Source of the DNA: Trueperaceae bacterium
GTDB lineage: Bacteria > Deinococcota > Deinococci > Deinococcales > Trueperaceae
DNA length: 10,863 nucleotides
Reading direction: 5' to 3'
NCBI GenBank assembly: GCA_007121175.1
Contig: SKMG01000311.1
Location: forward strand, 1 to 10,863
This document shows, piece by piece, positions 1 to 6,740 of this stretch (its first letter is position 1; each line of letters begins with the position of its first letter). A program made the position numbers and the translations under genes. The notes beneath the pieces are model-generated. The model was given only the letters and a program-made list of their open reading frames with translations. It searched no databases and was not told the origin of the DNA.

Positions 1-96
1 AAGAACGTGCCGACGAGCCGCGCCGAGGTGGTCAAGGTGAAGGTCACGGAGATCGACGGCGAGGACGCGGTGCTGCTGCTCGAGCGCACGAGCTGA
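1..96 (+). CDS. pyrR: PyrR, bifunctional pyr operon regulator / uracil phosphoribosyltransferase (3' end only)
   Basis: Only the last 31 codons are present, ending in TGA at 94-96. The peptide reads KNVPTSRAEVVKVKVTEIDG and then EDAVLLLERTS. The N-[IV]-PTS-x-x-E-x-V pattern followed by a short beta strand, an acidic-Gly-x-Asp turn and a final hydrophobic strand is the typical PyrR C-terminus. In the family, PyrR binds the pyr mRNA leader in response to UMP/PRPP and causes attenuation or translational repression; many members also have weak uracil phosphoribosyltransferase activity. The pyrB start lies 11 nt downstream, so the two genes are almost certainly co-transcribed. The PRPP-binding loop and the pyr leader lie outside the window, so activity cannot be judged here. 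Confidence 0.85.
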   Translation, partial: KNVPTSRAEVVKVKVTEIDGEDAVLLLERTS

Positions 97-107
97 CGGG
101 GCGCGCG

Positions 108-1082
108 ATGCTCCCGGACAGTATGCCCCTCGCCGACGGCGCCGCGCCGCGCGCACGGCGCCGCCACCTGCTCGATCTCGGCGGCTGGAGCCGCACCGAG
201 GTCTCCGCGCTCTTCGACACCAGCGACGTGATGGCCCAGGTCATGCAGCGCACCATCAAGAAGGTGCCGGCGCTGCAGGGCTTCACGGTCGGGACGCTCT
301 TCTTCGAGGACTCCACCCGTACCCGGCTGTCGTTCGAGCGTGCGGCGCGGGCGCAGTCGGCCGACGTGATCGGCTTCGCCGCCGGCGGCAGCAGCCTGAG
401 CAAGGGTGAGTCGCTCAAGGACACGCTGCTCACCATCGATGCCATGCAGGCCGATCTCTACGTCGTGCGGCACCACGCGGCCGGCGCCGCGCACCAGATC
501 GCCCGCTGGACCGACGCCCTGGTGGTCAACGCGGGCGACGGCCGCCGGGCGCATCCGACGCAGGCGCTGCTCGACGCCTACACCTTCCGCCAGCACTTCC
601 CGGACTTCGACGGCTTCGAGGGCAAGCGCCTGTCGATCGTCGGGGATGTCGAGCACTCGCGGGTGGCGCGCTCGAACATCGCGCTGTGGACCCTGCTCGG
701 CGCCGAGGTGGCGCTGTGCGGTCCGCGCACGCTGCTCCCCGCGCCACTGGGCGAGCGCCCCGGCCTCACGCTCACGCACCGGGTCGAGGAGGCGCTCGAG
801 GGCGCCCACGCGGTGATGGCGCTGCGGCTGCAGACCGAGCGCATGGCGAAGGGCTTGCTGCCGTCGCTGGCAGAGTATCGTCAGCGCTACCAGGTCACGA
901 CCGAGCGCATGCGGCTCGCCCACCCGGACGCGCTGGTGATGCATCCCGGGCCCATGAACCGTGACGTCGAGCTCGAGGGCGTGCTGGCCGACTCGCCGCG
1001 CAGCGTCATCGAGCAGCAGGTCGCCAACGGCGTCCCGGTCCGCATGGCCGTCCTCTATACCCTGCTGGTGGGTTCGCGCTGA
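108..1082 (+). CDS. pyrB: Aspartate carbamoyltransferase catalytic subunit
   Basis: This enzyme makes N-carbamoyl-L-aspartate from carbamoyl phosphate and aspartate, the committed step of pyrimidine synthesis in the cytosol. The 324-residue product is slightly longer than the usual ~310. The N-terminal carbamoyl-phosphate domain has FFEDSTRTR (65-73), the SLSKGESLKD loop with Lys99 and Lys104, and VRHH (120-123). GDGRRAHPTQ (143-152) follows. The aspartate domain has GDVEHSRVARSN (179-190), LRLQ with Gln242, and HPGPMNRDVEL (279-289). All the main active-site motifs are intact. The ATG at 108 follows a GACGGGG stretch. A second in-frame ATG at 123 is possible, because the first ~18 residues are poorly conserved. 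No pyrI regulatory subunit is adjacent. The gene sits between pyrR and pyrC in an evident operon. Confidence 0.97.
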   Translation: MLPDSMPLADGAAPRARRRHLLDLGGWSRTEVSALFDTSDVMAQVMQRTIKKVPALQGFTVGTLFFEDSTRTRLSFERAARAQSADVIGFAAGGSSLSKGESLKDTLLTIDAMQADLYVVRHHAAGAAHQIARWTDALVVNAGDGRRAHPTQALLDAYTFRQHFPDFDGFEGKRLSIVGDVEHSRVARSNIALWTLLGAEVALCGPRTLLPAPLGERPGLTLTHRVEEALEGAHAVMALRLQTERMAKGLLPSLAEYRQRYQVTTERMRLAHPDALVMHPGPMNRDVELEGVLADSPRSVIEQQVANGVPVRMAVLYTLLVGSR

Positions 1083-1097
1083 GCCCGCTCGCCCCAC

Positions 1098-1102
1098 GGA
1101 GG
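1098..1102 (+). promoter_or_regulatory. Ribosome binding site of pyrC
   Basis: GGAGG lies 5 nt before the ATG at 1108, in the 25-nt gap between pyrB and pyrC. It supports 1108 as the start, over the reading-frame extension that runs back into pyrB and over a GTG at 1204. Confidence 0.7.
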
Positions 1103-1107
1103 CGTTG

Positions 1108-2478
1108 ATGCCCACAGGTCCCTACTCGCGGAGCGACGGCGACGCGTTCGTACGCTCCAGCGCCAGCCTGCCGCACGGCGCCGAGGCGCCGATCCCGCGC
1201 ACCGTGCTGCGCCGCGCCCACCTGCTCGACGCCCGCGGCGATCACGGCGTGCACGACCTGTGGCTCAGCGGCGGCCGCATCGAGGCCCTCGACGCTGGCG
1301 GCGAGGCCGAGGTCGAGCTCGATGCCAATGGCCTGCTCGTCACGCCGGCCTTCATCGACCCGCACGTTCACCTGCGCACCCCCGGCCAGGAAGAGAAGGA
1401 GGACCTCGCGAGCGGGCTCGCCGCCGCCGCGGCGGGCGGTTACGGGACGGTGGTCTCGATGGCCAACACCGATCCGGTGGTCGACGACCCGGCCATCGTC
1501 AGCGACCTCTGCGAGCGCTCAGCGCGGCTCGGCCTGGCGCGGCTGCGTCCCGCCGCCGCGCTGTCGCTCGGGCTGCGCGGCGAGCGGCTGTCCGACTACG
1601 CTGCACTGCGCGCGGCCGGGGCGGTGATGGTCACCGACGACGGCGTCCCGGTCGTCGACTCTCACCTGCAGCGCCGCGCCTGCGAGTACGCCTTTGAGCT
1701 CGGGCTCGTGGTCCAGACGCACTCCGAGGACCCCAGCCTGCGCGCGGACGGGGTCATGCACGAGGGCCGCGTGTCGCAGGCGCTGGGACTGCCCGGCAAC
1801 CCGGCCGAGGCCGAGGCGATCATGGTCTTCCGCGACTGTGAGATCGCGCAGCTCACCGGTGCTCGAGTGCACATCGCCCATGTGTCCAGCGAGCGCGGCC
1901 TGCGGGTGGTCGAGTGGTTCAAGGAGCAGGGGGTGAACGTGACCTGCGAGGTGACGCCGCACCACCTGACGCTCACCGACACCGTGTGGGAGCGCTTCGA
2001 CCCGGTCTTCAAGGTCGCCCCGCCGCTCAGAACGGCGCGCGACGTCGCGGCGCTCAAGGACGCCTTGCGCCGCGGACTGGTCGACTGCATCGGCAGCGAC
2101 CACGCGCCGCACACACGCGCCGAGAAAGATCGCGACCTGCTCGCCGCACCCTTCGGCCTGCCCAACATCGAGGTGGCCTTCGCGCTGCTCTACACCGAGC
2201 TGGTGCTCGGCGGCGAGATCACACTCACCACGCTCCTCGACCTGGTGCAGGGGGGACCGGCGCGGGTGATGGGCTGGCCAGAGCCGACGCTGGAGCCCGG
2301 CGCGCCCGCTGACATCGTGCTGCTCGATCTCGACAGCGAGCGACCGGTCGACCCGGCGACGTTCCTGAGCAAGGCGCGCTTCTCCCCCTGGGAGGGCAGC
2401 GTGCTGCGCGGCTGGCCGGCCGCCACGCTGGTGGCCGGCAGGATCGCCTTCAGCCGCCCGTCGGAGGGGCCGGGCTGA
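1108..2478 (+). CDS. pyrC: Dihydroorotase, class I
   Basis: This zinc amidohydrolase cyclises carbamoyl-aspartate to dihydroorotate, the third step of UMP synthesis. From the ATG at 1108 the product is 456 residues, about 25-30 longer than typical class I enzymes. The excess is an N-terminal leader before RRAHLLDARG (~35-44). Metal-site motifs are all present: DPHVHLR with His86 and His88, VTDDG with Asp177/178, QTHSED with His205, HIAHVSS with His258, and GSDHAPH with Asp331. Also seen are SMANTDP (117-123, substrate Asn120), EVTPHH (281-286) and KVAPPLRT (302-309). The usual HLR-[DE]-PG turn reads HLRTPG here. A C-terminal strand region (GAPADIVLLDLD, ~398-409) completes the composite beta domain. 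The enzyme appears fully active, unlike the inactive DHOase-like pyrC' partners of some ATCases. In related bacteria such enzymes may form a complex with PyrB; that is inference here. Confidence 0.95.
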   Translation: MPTGPYSRSDGDAFVRSSASLPHGAEAPIPRTVLRRAHLLDARGDHGVHDLWLSGGRIEALDAGGEAEVELDANGLLVTPAFIDPHVHLRTPGQEEKEDLASGLAAAAAGGYGTVVSMANTDPVVDDPAIVSDLCERSARLGLARLRPAAALSLGLRGERLSDYAALRAAGAVMVTDDGVPVVDSHLQRRACEYAFELGLVVQTHSEDPSLRADGVMHEGRVSQALGLPGNPAEAEAIMVFRDCEIAQLTGARVHIAHVSSERGLRVVEWFKEQGVNVTCEVTPHHLTLTDTVWERFDPVFKVAPPLRTARDVAALKDALRRGLVDCIGSDHAPHTRAEKDRDLLAAPFGLPNIEVAFALLYTELVLGGEITLTTLLDLVQGGPARVMGWPEPTLEPGAPADIVLLDLDSERPVDPATFLSKARFSPWEGSVLRGWPAATLVAGRIAFSRPSEGPG

Positions 2479-3700
2479 CGCGCTCGGCGCGGCGGGCCGG
2501 CTCGTCGCCGGCTGGAGCCCGCACCGCTTCGGCGAGCAGTGCCACCACCACGCCGAGGAAGACGGCCGCCACGCCCGCGAGCAGCGCCACCAGGACCGAG
2601 CGCTGCGGCTCGAGGGCGCCCGCGGTCGCCTCGCTCAGCACCCGCACGCCCGCCGGTGCGAGCTGCGCGACGTAGGCGACGTTCGGATCGAGCGCCGCGA
2701 GCATCTCGAGCGACACCCTCGCTTCGCGCGCGGCGCGCTCGAGCACCCCGAGTCGGACCGTGGCGTCGGCCAGCGCGCCAGCAAGCTGAGTGCGACGCGC
2801 AGCGAGGTCGTGCAGCTGCTCGGAGAGCAGCTCGCGTTCGCCGCGTAGCGCCGCGAGGCGCGCGTCGAGCGAGCCCACGGCGCCGTCGAGATCGACGACC
2901 ACTTCTGGGGCGTCGACGAGCACCACCCCGAACCCGCCCCCGGCCTCCTCGCGTTGGCGGGCGAAGGCCTCGCGCTCGCCGCTGCGGCCGGTGATCTCGC
3001 GCTCGACGAGCAGCAGCTCGTGCTCGAGCTCGACGATGGCGCTGTCGATGCCGCTCAGGCGCCCGCGCAGCGCCTCCGGGCCGGTCTCGGCGCGGAAACG
3101 CTCCAGCGCGGCCTCTGCCTCCTCCACCCGGTCGCGCGCGAAGGTGAGGGCGTCGCCGGTGAAGAGCTCCACCGTGTCGAGGTTCTCGAGCATCAGCGCG
3201 CGCACCGTATCGATGGTCGCCTCGACCCAAGCGGTCACGCTCGCGGCCGCTGCGTCGGGGTCGGCGCTGCGGGCCTGGTGCACGACCGCCAGGAAGGGAG
3301 TTGGCGCGTTGGCGGTGCCGGTCATGCGCTCGAGTTCGAGCACCGTCTCGAGCGTGCCGACGTCGGTCCGCTCGTGATGCGGCAGCACGGTCTCGAGCAC
3401 ACCCCGCGAGAACGCCAGCGTCGAGTAGGTTTCGAAGGAGACGGTCACTTCCGGCCGGAAGCGCAGGTTCGTGCCGAGATCGACCTCGATCGGCGGCCGC
3501 GCGACCACGGTGGTCACCTCGGCTACATAACTCGGCGGCCGGGTGCTGAGGTACGCATAGGTGCCGAGCGCCACCAGCAGCGCCGCGAGCAGTATCAAGG
3601 GGCTGCGGCGACGCAGGATCAAGTACAACTCGCGCAGCGAGATCTCCTCGGGCGGCGGCTGCGGCGGCCGCGCCTCGCCGGGGGCAGAAGACGTGCTCAC
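2450..3700 (-). CDS. Wzz/GumC-type polysaccharide chain-length determinant (co-polymerase), no kinase domain
   Basis: This inner-membrane protein probably controls the length or export of an exopolysaccharide or O-antigen-like polymer. The 416-residue product starts with a Pro-rich cytosolic segment and EEISLRELYLILRRR (18-32), the standard Wzz N-terminal signature. TM1 follows at ~33-51, then a periplasmic region with long helices likely to form coiled coils (~185-330). TM2 is at ~368-390, preceded by Pro365 as in the family. The short tail is Arg/Pro-rich. No Walker A motif or Tyr-rich tail is visible, so it is not a fused BY-kinase. The start is GTG at 3700; nothing better lies upstream, and a TAACAT box sits 6 nt before it. 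The gene lies 37 nt after the M24 gene. Its last 29 bp overlap the end of pyrC on the other strand. No glycosyltransferase gene is in view, so the polymer is unknown. Confidence 0.82.
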   Translation of the reverse strand: MSTSSAPGEARPPQPPPEEISLRELYLILRRRSPLILLAALLVALGTYAYLSTRPPSYVAEVTTVVARPPIEVDLGTNLRFRPEVTVSFETYSTLAFSRGVLETVLPHHERTDVGTLETVLELERMTGTANAPTPFLAVVHQARSADPDAAAASVTAWVEATIDTVRALMLENLDTVELFTGDALTFARDRVEEAEAALERFRAETGPEALRGRLSGIDSAIVELEHELLLVEREITGRSGEREAFARQREEAGGGFGVVLVDAPEVVVDLDGAVGSLDARLAALRGERELLSEQLHDLAARRTQLAGALADATVRLGVLERAAREARVSLEMLAALDPNVAYVAQLAPAGVRVLSEATAGALEPQRSVLVALLAGVAAVFLGVVVALLAEAVRAPAGDEPARRAERVSPAPPTGG

Positions 3701-3706
3701 CCCGAT

Positions 3707-3712
3707 ATGTTA
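3707..3712 (-). promoter_or_regulatory. Candidate -10 box (TAACAT) for the Wzz-like gene
   Basis: On the minus strand TAACAT fits the TANNNT -10 pattern and is followed by six bases (ATCGGG) and then the GTG start at 3700. This spacing would place transcription initiation at or next to the start codon, as in the leaderless genes known from Deinococcus. There is no clear -35 match and no good Shine-Dalgarno sequence. The gene could instead be read through from the upstream M24 gene. Confidence 0.4.
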
Positions 3713-3737
3713 CGACGCCGCTTCGTGCGCCCGAGGA

Positions 3738-4979
3738 TCAGGACACCGGCACGATCAGCCGCTCGAGCTCCCGCGGGTAGTCGGTGAGGAACTCCGGTGC
3801 GCTCTCGGTGACGAGGATGGTGTCGGAGTGCCGGAAGCCGCCCAGCCCCGGCAGGTACAGCCCTGGCTCCACCGTGAACAGCATGCCCGGCTGCATCTCG
3901 GTGTGGTCGCCCACGTCGAGAAACGGGCCCTCGTGGTAGCGCAGGCCGATGTTGTGCCCGACGTGATGACGCCAGGCGTCGGAGAGCCCGTGCTCGCGCA
4001 CGTAGGTGCGTACCGCCTCGTCCACGCTGGCGCAGGAGCGCCCCGGCCGACAGGCGTCGATCGCCAAGTCCTGCAGCGCCAGCATGTGCGCGAAGGCGTC
4101 GCGCTGGGCGTCGCTCGGCTCGCCCATCACCATCGTGCGCTCCAGCTCGCTCCAATAGCCGAACATCGGGCAGGTGGCGCCGGTCACCAACGTGTCGCCG
4201 GGCCCGAAGACGGCGTTGATCGTCAACGAATGCGGCAATGCGCTGTGCGCTCCGATCTGGCCCCGGTAGCCCGCTTGCGGTCCGCTGCGCCCCCACGACA
4301 GCGGCCGGTAGGCGCCCTGGTACGCAGCGAGCAGCTCCGCGTTCGCCAGCGCCGCCACCTCGGCCTCCACTTCGGTTTCGCTGCGCCCCACGGCGGTGCG
4401 CTCCTGCAGCAGCTCGTGGGCACGGCCCGCCCAGCGGGCCGACTCGCGGATCAATGCCACCTCCGCCGGGCTCTTGACCTGCATCATCGTCTCGAGCGCG
4501 TCGTCGAGGGGCTCGAACTCAGCAGACGTCAGCTCGGACAGGCGCGGGCCGCGGTAGCCCATCACCTTGGGGTAGCCGTCGCCGTCGCCACCGAAACGGC
4601 GGCCCAGGCCCAGCGCCTTCAGTTCCTCGGCGAGCAGCCGCATCGGGTGCACCCGGTCGGGGTACTCGGGGTAGGACACGACCCGGTCGACGTGCGCGTA
4701 CGCCTCGGCGTGCTCGACCTCGAGTCGCGGCACGAACAGCAGGCTCTCGGCGCCGGCGGTGACCAGCGCGATCGGCCGCTCGGTGGGCACGAACGCGAAG
4801 CCGCTCAAGTACAGCACCCGGTGGTTCGCCCACCACACCGTGAGATCGACCCCGGCCGCCTCCTCGGAAGCCAGCAGCCGCTCGCGCCGCTCGCGGTACT
4901 CCGCCGCCTCGATCGGTTGCGCCAGCGCGCTGTGCGCCCGAGCGCCCTGCGCCCGCGCACTCTGCCTCACGTCCGCCAT
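3738..4979 (-). CDS. M24-family (pita-bread fold) hydrolase, creatinase-like, with degenerate metal site
   Basis: The 413-residue protein has the two-domain layout of prolidase/creatinase: an N-terminal creatinase-N domain (~25-160) and a C-terminal pita-bread domain (~165-405). Of the five metal ligands of M24 peptidases, His342 (VGHNIGL) and Glu371 (TVEPGLYLPG) remain. The first Asp aligns with Gly267, the second with Glu278, and the last Glu with Ser385 (GGFRHSDT). The segment CPMFGYWSELERT (270-282) closely resembles the creatinase motif C-x-P-M-x-x-G-Y-x-x-x-L-E-R-T, whose Glu (here Glu280) contacts creatine. His250 has the spacing of the creatinase catalytic His. The enzyme may therefore be a metal-independent C-N hydrolase rather than an Xaa-Pro peptidase; the alignment was made from memory. 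The ATG at 4979 has an excellent RBS. The gene is divergent from a solute importer, so a link to the imported substrate is plausible. An automatic pipeline would probably call it Xaa-Pro peptidase. Confidence 0.85.
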   Translation of the reverse strand: MADVRQSARAQGARAHSALAQPIEAAEYRERRERLLASEEAAGVDLTVWWANHRVLYLSGFAFVPTERPIALVTAGAESLLFVPRLEVEHAEAYAHVDRVVSYPEYPDRVHPMRLLAEELKALGLGRRFGGDGDGYPKVMGYRGPRLSELTSAEFEPLDDALETMMQVKSPAEVALIRESARWAGRAHELLQERTAVGRSETEVEAEVAALANAELLAAYQGAYRPLSWGRSGPQAGYRGQIGAHSALPHSLTINAVFGPGDTLVTGATCPMFGYWSELERTMVMGEPSDAQRDAFAHMLALQDLAIDACRPGRSCASVDEAVRTYVREHGLSDAWRHHVGHNIGLRYHEGPFLDVGDHTEMQPGMLFTVEPGLYLPGLGGFRHSDTILVTESAPEFLTDYPRELERLIVPVS

Positions 4980-4984
4980 GATTG

Positions 4985-4994
4985 CTCCTCCTCC
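4985..4994 (-). promoter_or_regulatory. Ribosome binding site of the M24 hydrolase gene
   Basis: On the minus strand GGAGGAGGAG lies five bases (CAATC) before the ATG at 4979. It is one of the two strongest Shine-Dalgarno sequences in the window and fixes the start. Confidence 0.75.
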
Positions 4995-5007
4995 ACAGGC
5001 TGCCCAG

Positions 5008-5020
5008 CCGTCCTGGACGG
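5008..5020. repeat. Short inverted repeat in the M24/importer divergent region
   Basis: CCGTCC-T-GGACGG is a perfect 6+6 bp palindrome with a single central base. It lies 28 nt upstream of the M24 start and 17 nt before the importer -35 box. It could be an operator half of a divergent control region. Six-base arms in GC-rich DNA can arise by chance, so this is only a candidate. Confidence 0.25.
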
Positions 5021-5036
5021 GCCGACTCGCGCCGCT

Positions 5037-5066
5037 TTGACGCCGTGCCTAGGGGGACTGTACAGT
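5037..5066 (+). promoter_or_regulatory. Sigma-70 type promoter of the importer operon
   Basis: TTGACG (5037-5042) and TACAGT (5061-5066) are separated by 18 bp, matching the -35 and -10 consensus at five and four of six positions. Transcription would begin near 5073, giving a leader of ~80 nt before the binding-protein start. The leader also contains an AAGGAG (5087-5092) with no start codon at a usable distance, so it is not a functional RBS for anything visible. The spacing and position upstream of the operon make this the best promoter in the window. Confidence 0.65.
5057..5066. promoter_or_regulatory. Candidate operator: 10-bp perfect palindrome on the -10 box
   Basis: ACTGTACAGT is a perfect palindrome that fully covers the importer -10 hexamer TACAGT. 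Because it is symmetric, the minus strand also carries TACAGT here, pointing toward the M24 gene, though without a recognisable -35. A dimeric repressor bound at this site would block the promoter, and the element could serve both divergent genes. No regulator gene is adjacent. The binding role is inference. Confidence 0.4.
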
Positions 5067-5136
5067 GCTCGCACCGGCGACAGGCGAAGGAGATCCGTTC
5101 CAGCCGGGCCTGCAGCGCTGGCCAAGCGAGTCACAC

Positions 5137-5144
5137 GGAGGAGG
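5137..5144 (+). promoter_or_regulatory. Ribosome binding site of the binding-protein gene
   Basis: GGAGGAGG sits 8 nt before the ATG at 5153. It selects this start, or the ATG immediately after it at 5156, over the much longer reading frame that opens at 4982. Confidence 0.75.
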
Positions 5145-5152
5145 CACGACCG

Positions 5153-6727
5153 ATGATGAGGTTCCTCAGGATGCTCGGCATCGCAGCGGCCGCGCTCACC
5201 ATGAGTGCGCAGGCGCAGGGCGACCCCAACGTGTTCAACTTCGGGGTCTACTTCGAGCCGTCCGGCGTCGATCCGCACATCAGCACCGACGCGGCCGCGA
5301 CCTGGATGGCCAACAACCTCTACGACACGCTCGTGCGCTACGAGACGACGACCCTCGAAGACGGAACGGTGGTGGGCACCACCGACTACGGGCCGCACCT
5401 CGCCGAGTCGTGGACGGTGTCCGAGGACGGCCGCACCTTCGTGTTCCAGATCCGTGACGGCGTCCCCTTCCACAACGGCGACATCCTCACCGCAGACGAC
5501 GTCGCCTTCAGCTTGCAGCGCGTCCTGACGCTCAACTTCGCGCCGGCGCAGCTGTTGCGAACCTGCATCACGCCAGAAAGCGTCAGCGTCAGCGGCCCGC
5601 TCGAGGTGACCGTCGAGCTGATGACCGCCTGCCCGTTCTTCCTGAGCCTACTCGTCCAAACCCCCACCGGCGCCATCCACAACCGGGCCTACGTCGAGGC
5701 GCACGGCGGCGTCGAGGCCGAGACGATCAACGACCACATGCGCACCAATGCCATGGGCACGGGACCGTTCACCTGGGGCGAGTGGGAGCCCGGCGTGGTG
5801 TACGAGTTGCTGGCTTTCGAGGACCACTGGGCGGGCCCGCCGCTGCTCGAGCGGGTCAACTTCCGCTTCATCAGCGACTTGGCCAGCCAGTACGTGCTGA
5901 TGCAGCAGGGCAGTCTCGACGCGATGTACAACCCGCCGATCGACATCCTCGAGCAGGCGCTGCAAAACCCTGCCCTGCGGGTGCTCGACCAGCAGACCAT
6001 CGGCCTGCAGACCCTCTACATGCCGAACATCAACCCGCCGTTCGATGACGTCCGGGTGCGGCAAGCGGTGCAGTACGCGCTCGACCAGCAGGAGATCGCC
6101 GACGCCGCGACGCTGGGCCTGGCGACGCCGGCTCGTAGCGCCTTCCCGAGCCTGCTGCCGGGCTTCACCGGTCGCCATTGGGTGTATGAACGCGACCTCG
6201 AGCGCTCGCGCGAGCTGCTCGCCGAGGCCGGCTACCCCGACGGCTTCAGCACCACCATCTCGTACAACAGCGGCAACGCCCAGCGGGAGATCTCAGCCGT
6301 CGTCGCGCAGGCGCAGCTGGCCGAGGTCGGGATCCGCGCCGAAGTCCAGGCGGTGGCCTGGCCGACCTTCGTCGAGGGCTTCCGCGAGGGCACCATGCCG
6401 ATGTACGTGGTCTCCGGCCTGGCCGCGCCAGTGCCGGATCAGTTCATCGATCAGTACTTCGCGACCGACAGCGCGGGGCCGGGCGGCAACTACTCCTACT
6501 TCAGCAACGCCGAGGTGGACGCGCTGACGCAGCAGCTCGCCGAGACGATCGACCCGGAGGAGCGGCTCGCGATCATGGACGAGATCCAGGCGCTGCTCAT
6601 GGAGCACCTGCCAGCGGCCTTCCTGTACAACGCGGTGCTGCCGTATGTGGTCCGCGACGTGATCCAGGACTGGGTCATCTACCCGTCGGGCGACTGGTTC
6701 TTCAACACCGTCTACAAGGAGCAGTGA
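5153..6727 (+). CDS. ABC transporter substrate-binding protein, family 5 (dipeptide/oligopeptide type)
   Basis: This is a periplasmic receptor that hands a solute to the permease pair encoded downstream. The 524-residue product has an N-terminal leader with a basic start, hydrophobic core and an SAQA-QG cleavage site after Ala21. There is no lipobox Cys, so it is probably a soluble periplasmic protein. Family-5 signatures include GVDPHIS near residue 38 and HLAESWTVSEDGRTFVFQIR with the following PFHNGD and LTADDVAFSLQR stretch (~80-125). GTGPFTWGEWEPG (~202-214) and VRVRQAVQYALDQQEIA (~301-317) also match. Two Cys residues near positions 141 and 160 could form a disulphide. Family members bind di- and oligopeptides, nickel, opines, glutathione or other polar solutes, and the ligand cannot be read from sequence. 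The divergent creatinase-like hydrolase hints at a C-N bonded substrate. Start choice: ATG 5153 with the strong RBS; ATG 5156 is equivalent. Confidence 0.93.
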   Translation: MMRFLRMLGIAAAALTMSAQAQGDPNVFNFGVYFEPSGVDPHISTDAAATWMANNLYDTLVRYETTTLEDGTVVGTTDYGPHLAESWTVSEDGRTFVFQIRDGVPFHNGDILTADDVAFSLQRVLTLNFAPAQLLRTCITPESVSVSGPLEVTVELMTACPFFLSLLVQTPTGAIHNRAYVEAHGGVEAETINDHMRTNAMGTGPFTWGEWEPGVVYELLAFEDHWAGPPLLERVNFRFISDLASQYVLMQQGSLDAMYNPPIDILEQALQNPALRVLDQQTIGLQTLYMPNINPPFDDVRVRQAVQYALDQQEIADAATLGLATPARSAFPSLLPGFTGRHWVYERDLERSRELLAEAGYPDGFSTTISYNSGNAQREISAVVAQAQLAEVGIRAEVQAVAWPTFVEGFREGTMPMYVVSGLAAPVPDQFIDQYFATDSAGPGGNYSYFSNAEVDALTQQLAETIDPEERLAIMDEIQALLMEHLPAAFLYNAVLPYVVRDVIQDWVIYPSGDWFFNTVYKEQ

Positions 6728-6740
6728 CGGGTGAGGAGCA

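Noticed and set aside
961..1107. Upstream extension of the pyrC frame into pyrB
   Set aside because: The extension is Ser/Arg-rich, lies inside pyrB in another frame, and the GGAGG at 1098-1102 supports the start at 1108.
2411..2440. GC-rich imperfect hairpin near the end of pyrC, as a terminator
   Set aside because: The stem is broken by a bulge, lies inside coding sequence and has no T-run. It is expected by chance at this GC content.
2190..3230. A long - strand frame overlapping the Wzz-like gene and pyrC
   Set aside because: Arg/Gly/Ala-rich and out of frame with the well-supported Wzz-like protein on the same strand.
5100..5121. CCAGC/GCTGG pairing in the importer leader, as a riboswitch or attenuator
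   Set aside because: Only five pairs with a 12-nt loop and no recognisable aptamer or terminator structure.
4982..5152. Upstream extension of the binding-protein frame
   Set aside because: It would cover the sigma-70 promoter and the RBS, and would bury the signal peptide inside the protein.
3561..5156. A 531-codon open frame on the + strand, opposite the M24 hydrolase
   Set aside because: Its translation is Arg/His/Gln-rich with no domain signature, and it is antisense to a gene with clear family motifs and a strong RBS. It is a high-GC shadow frame.
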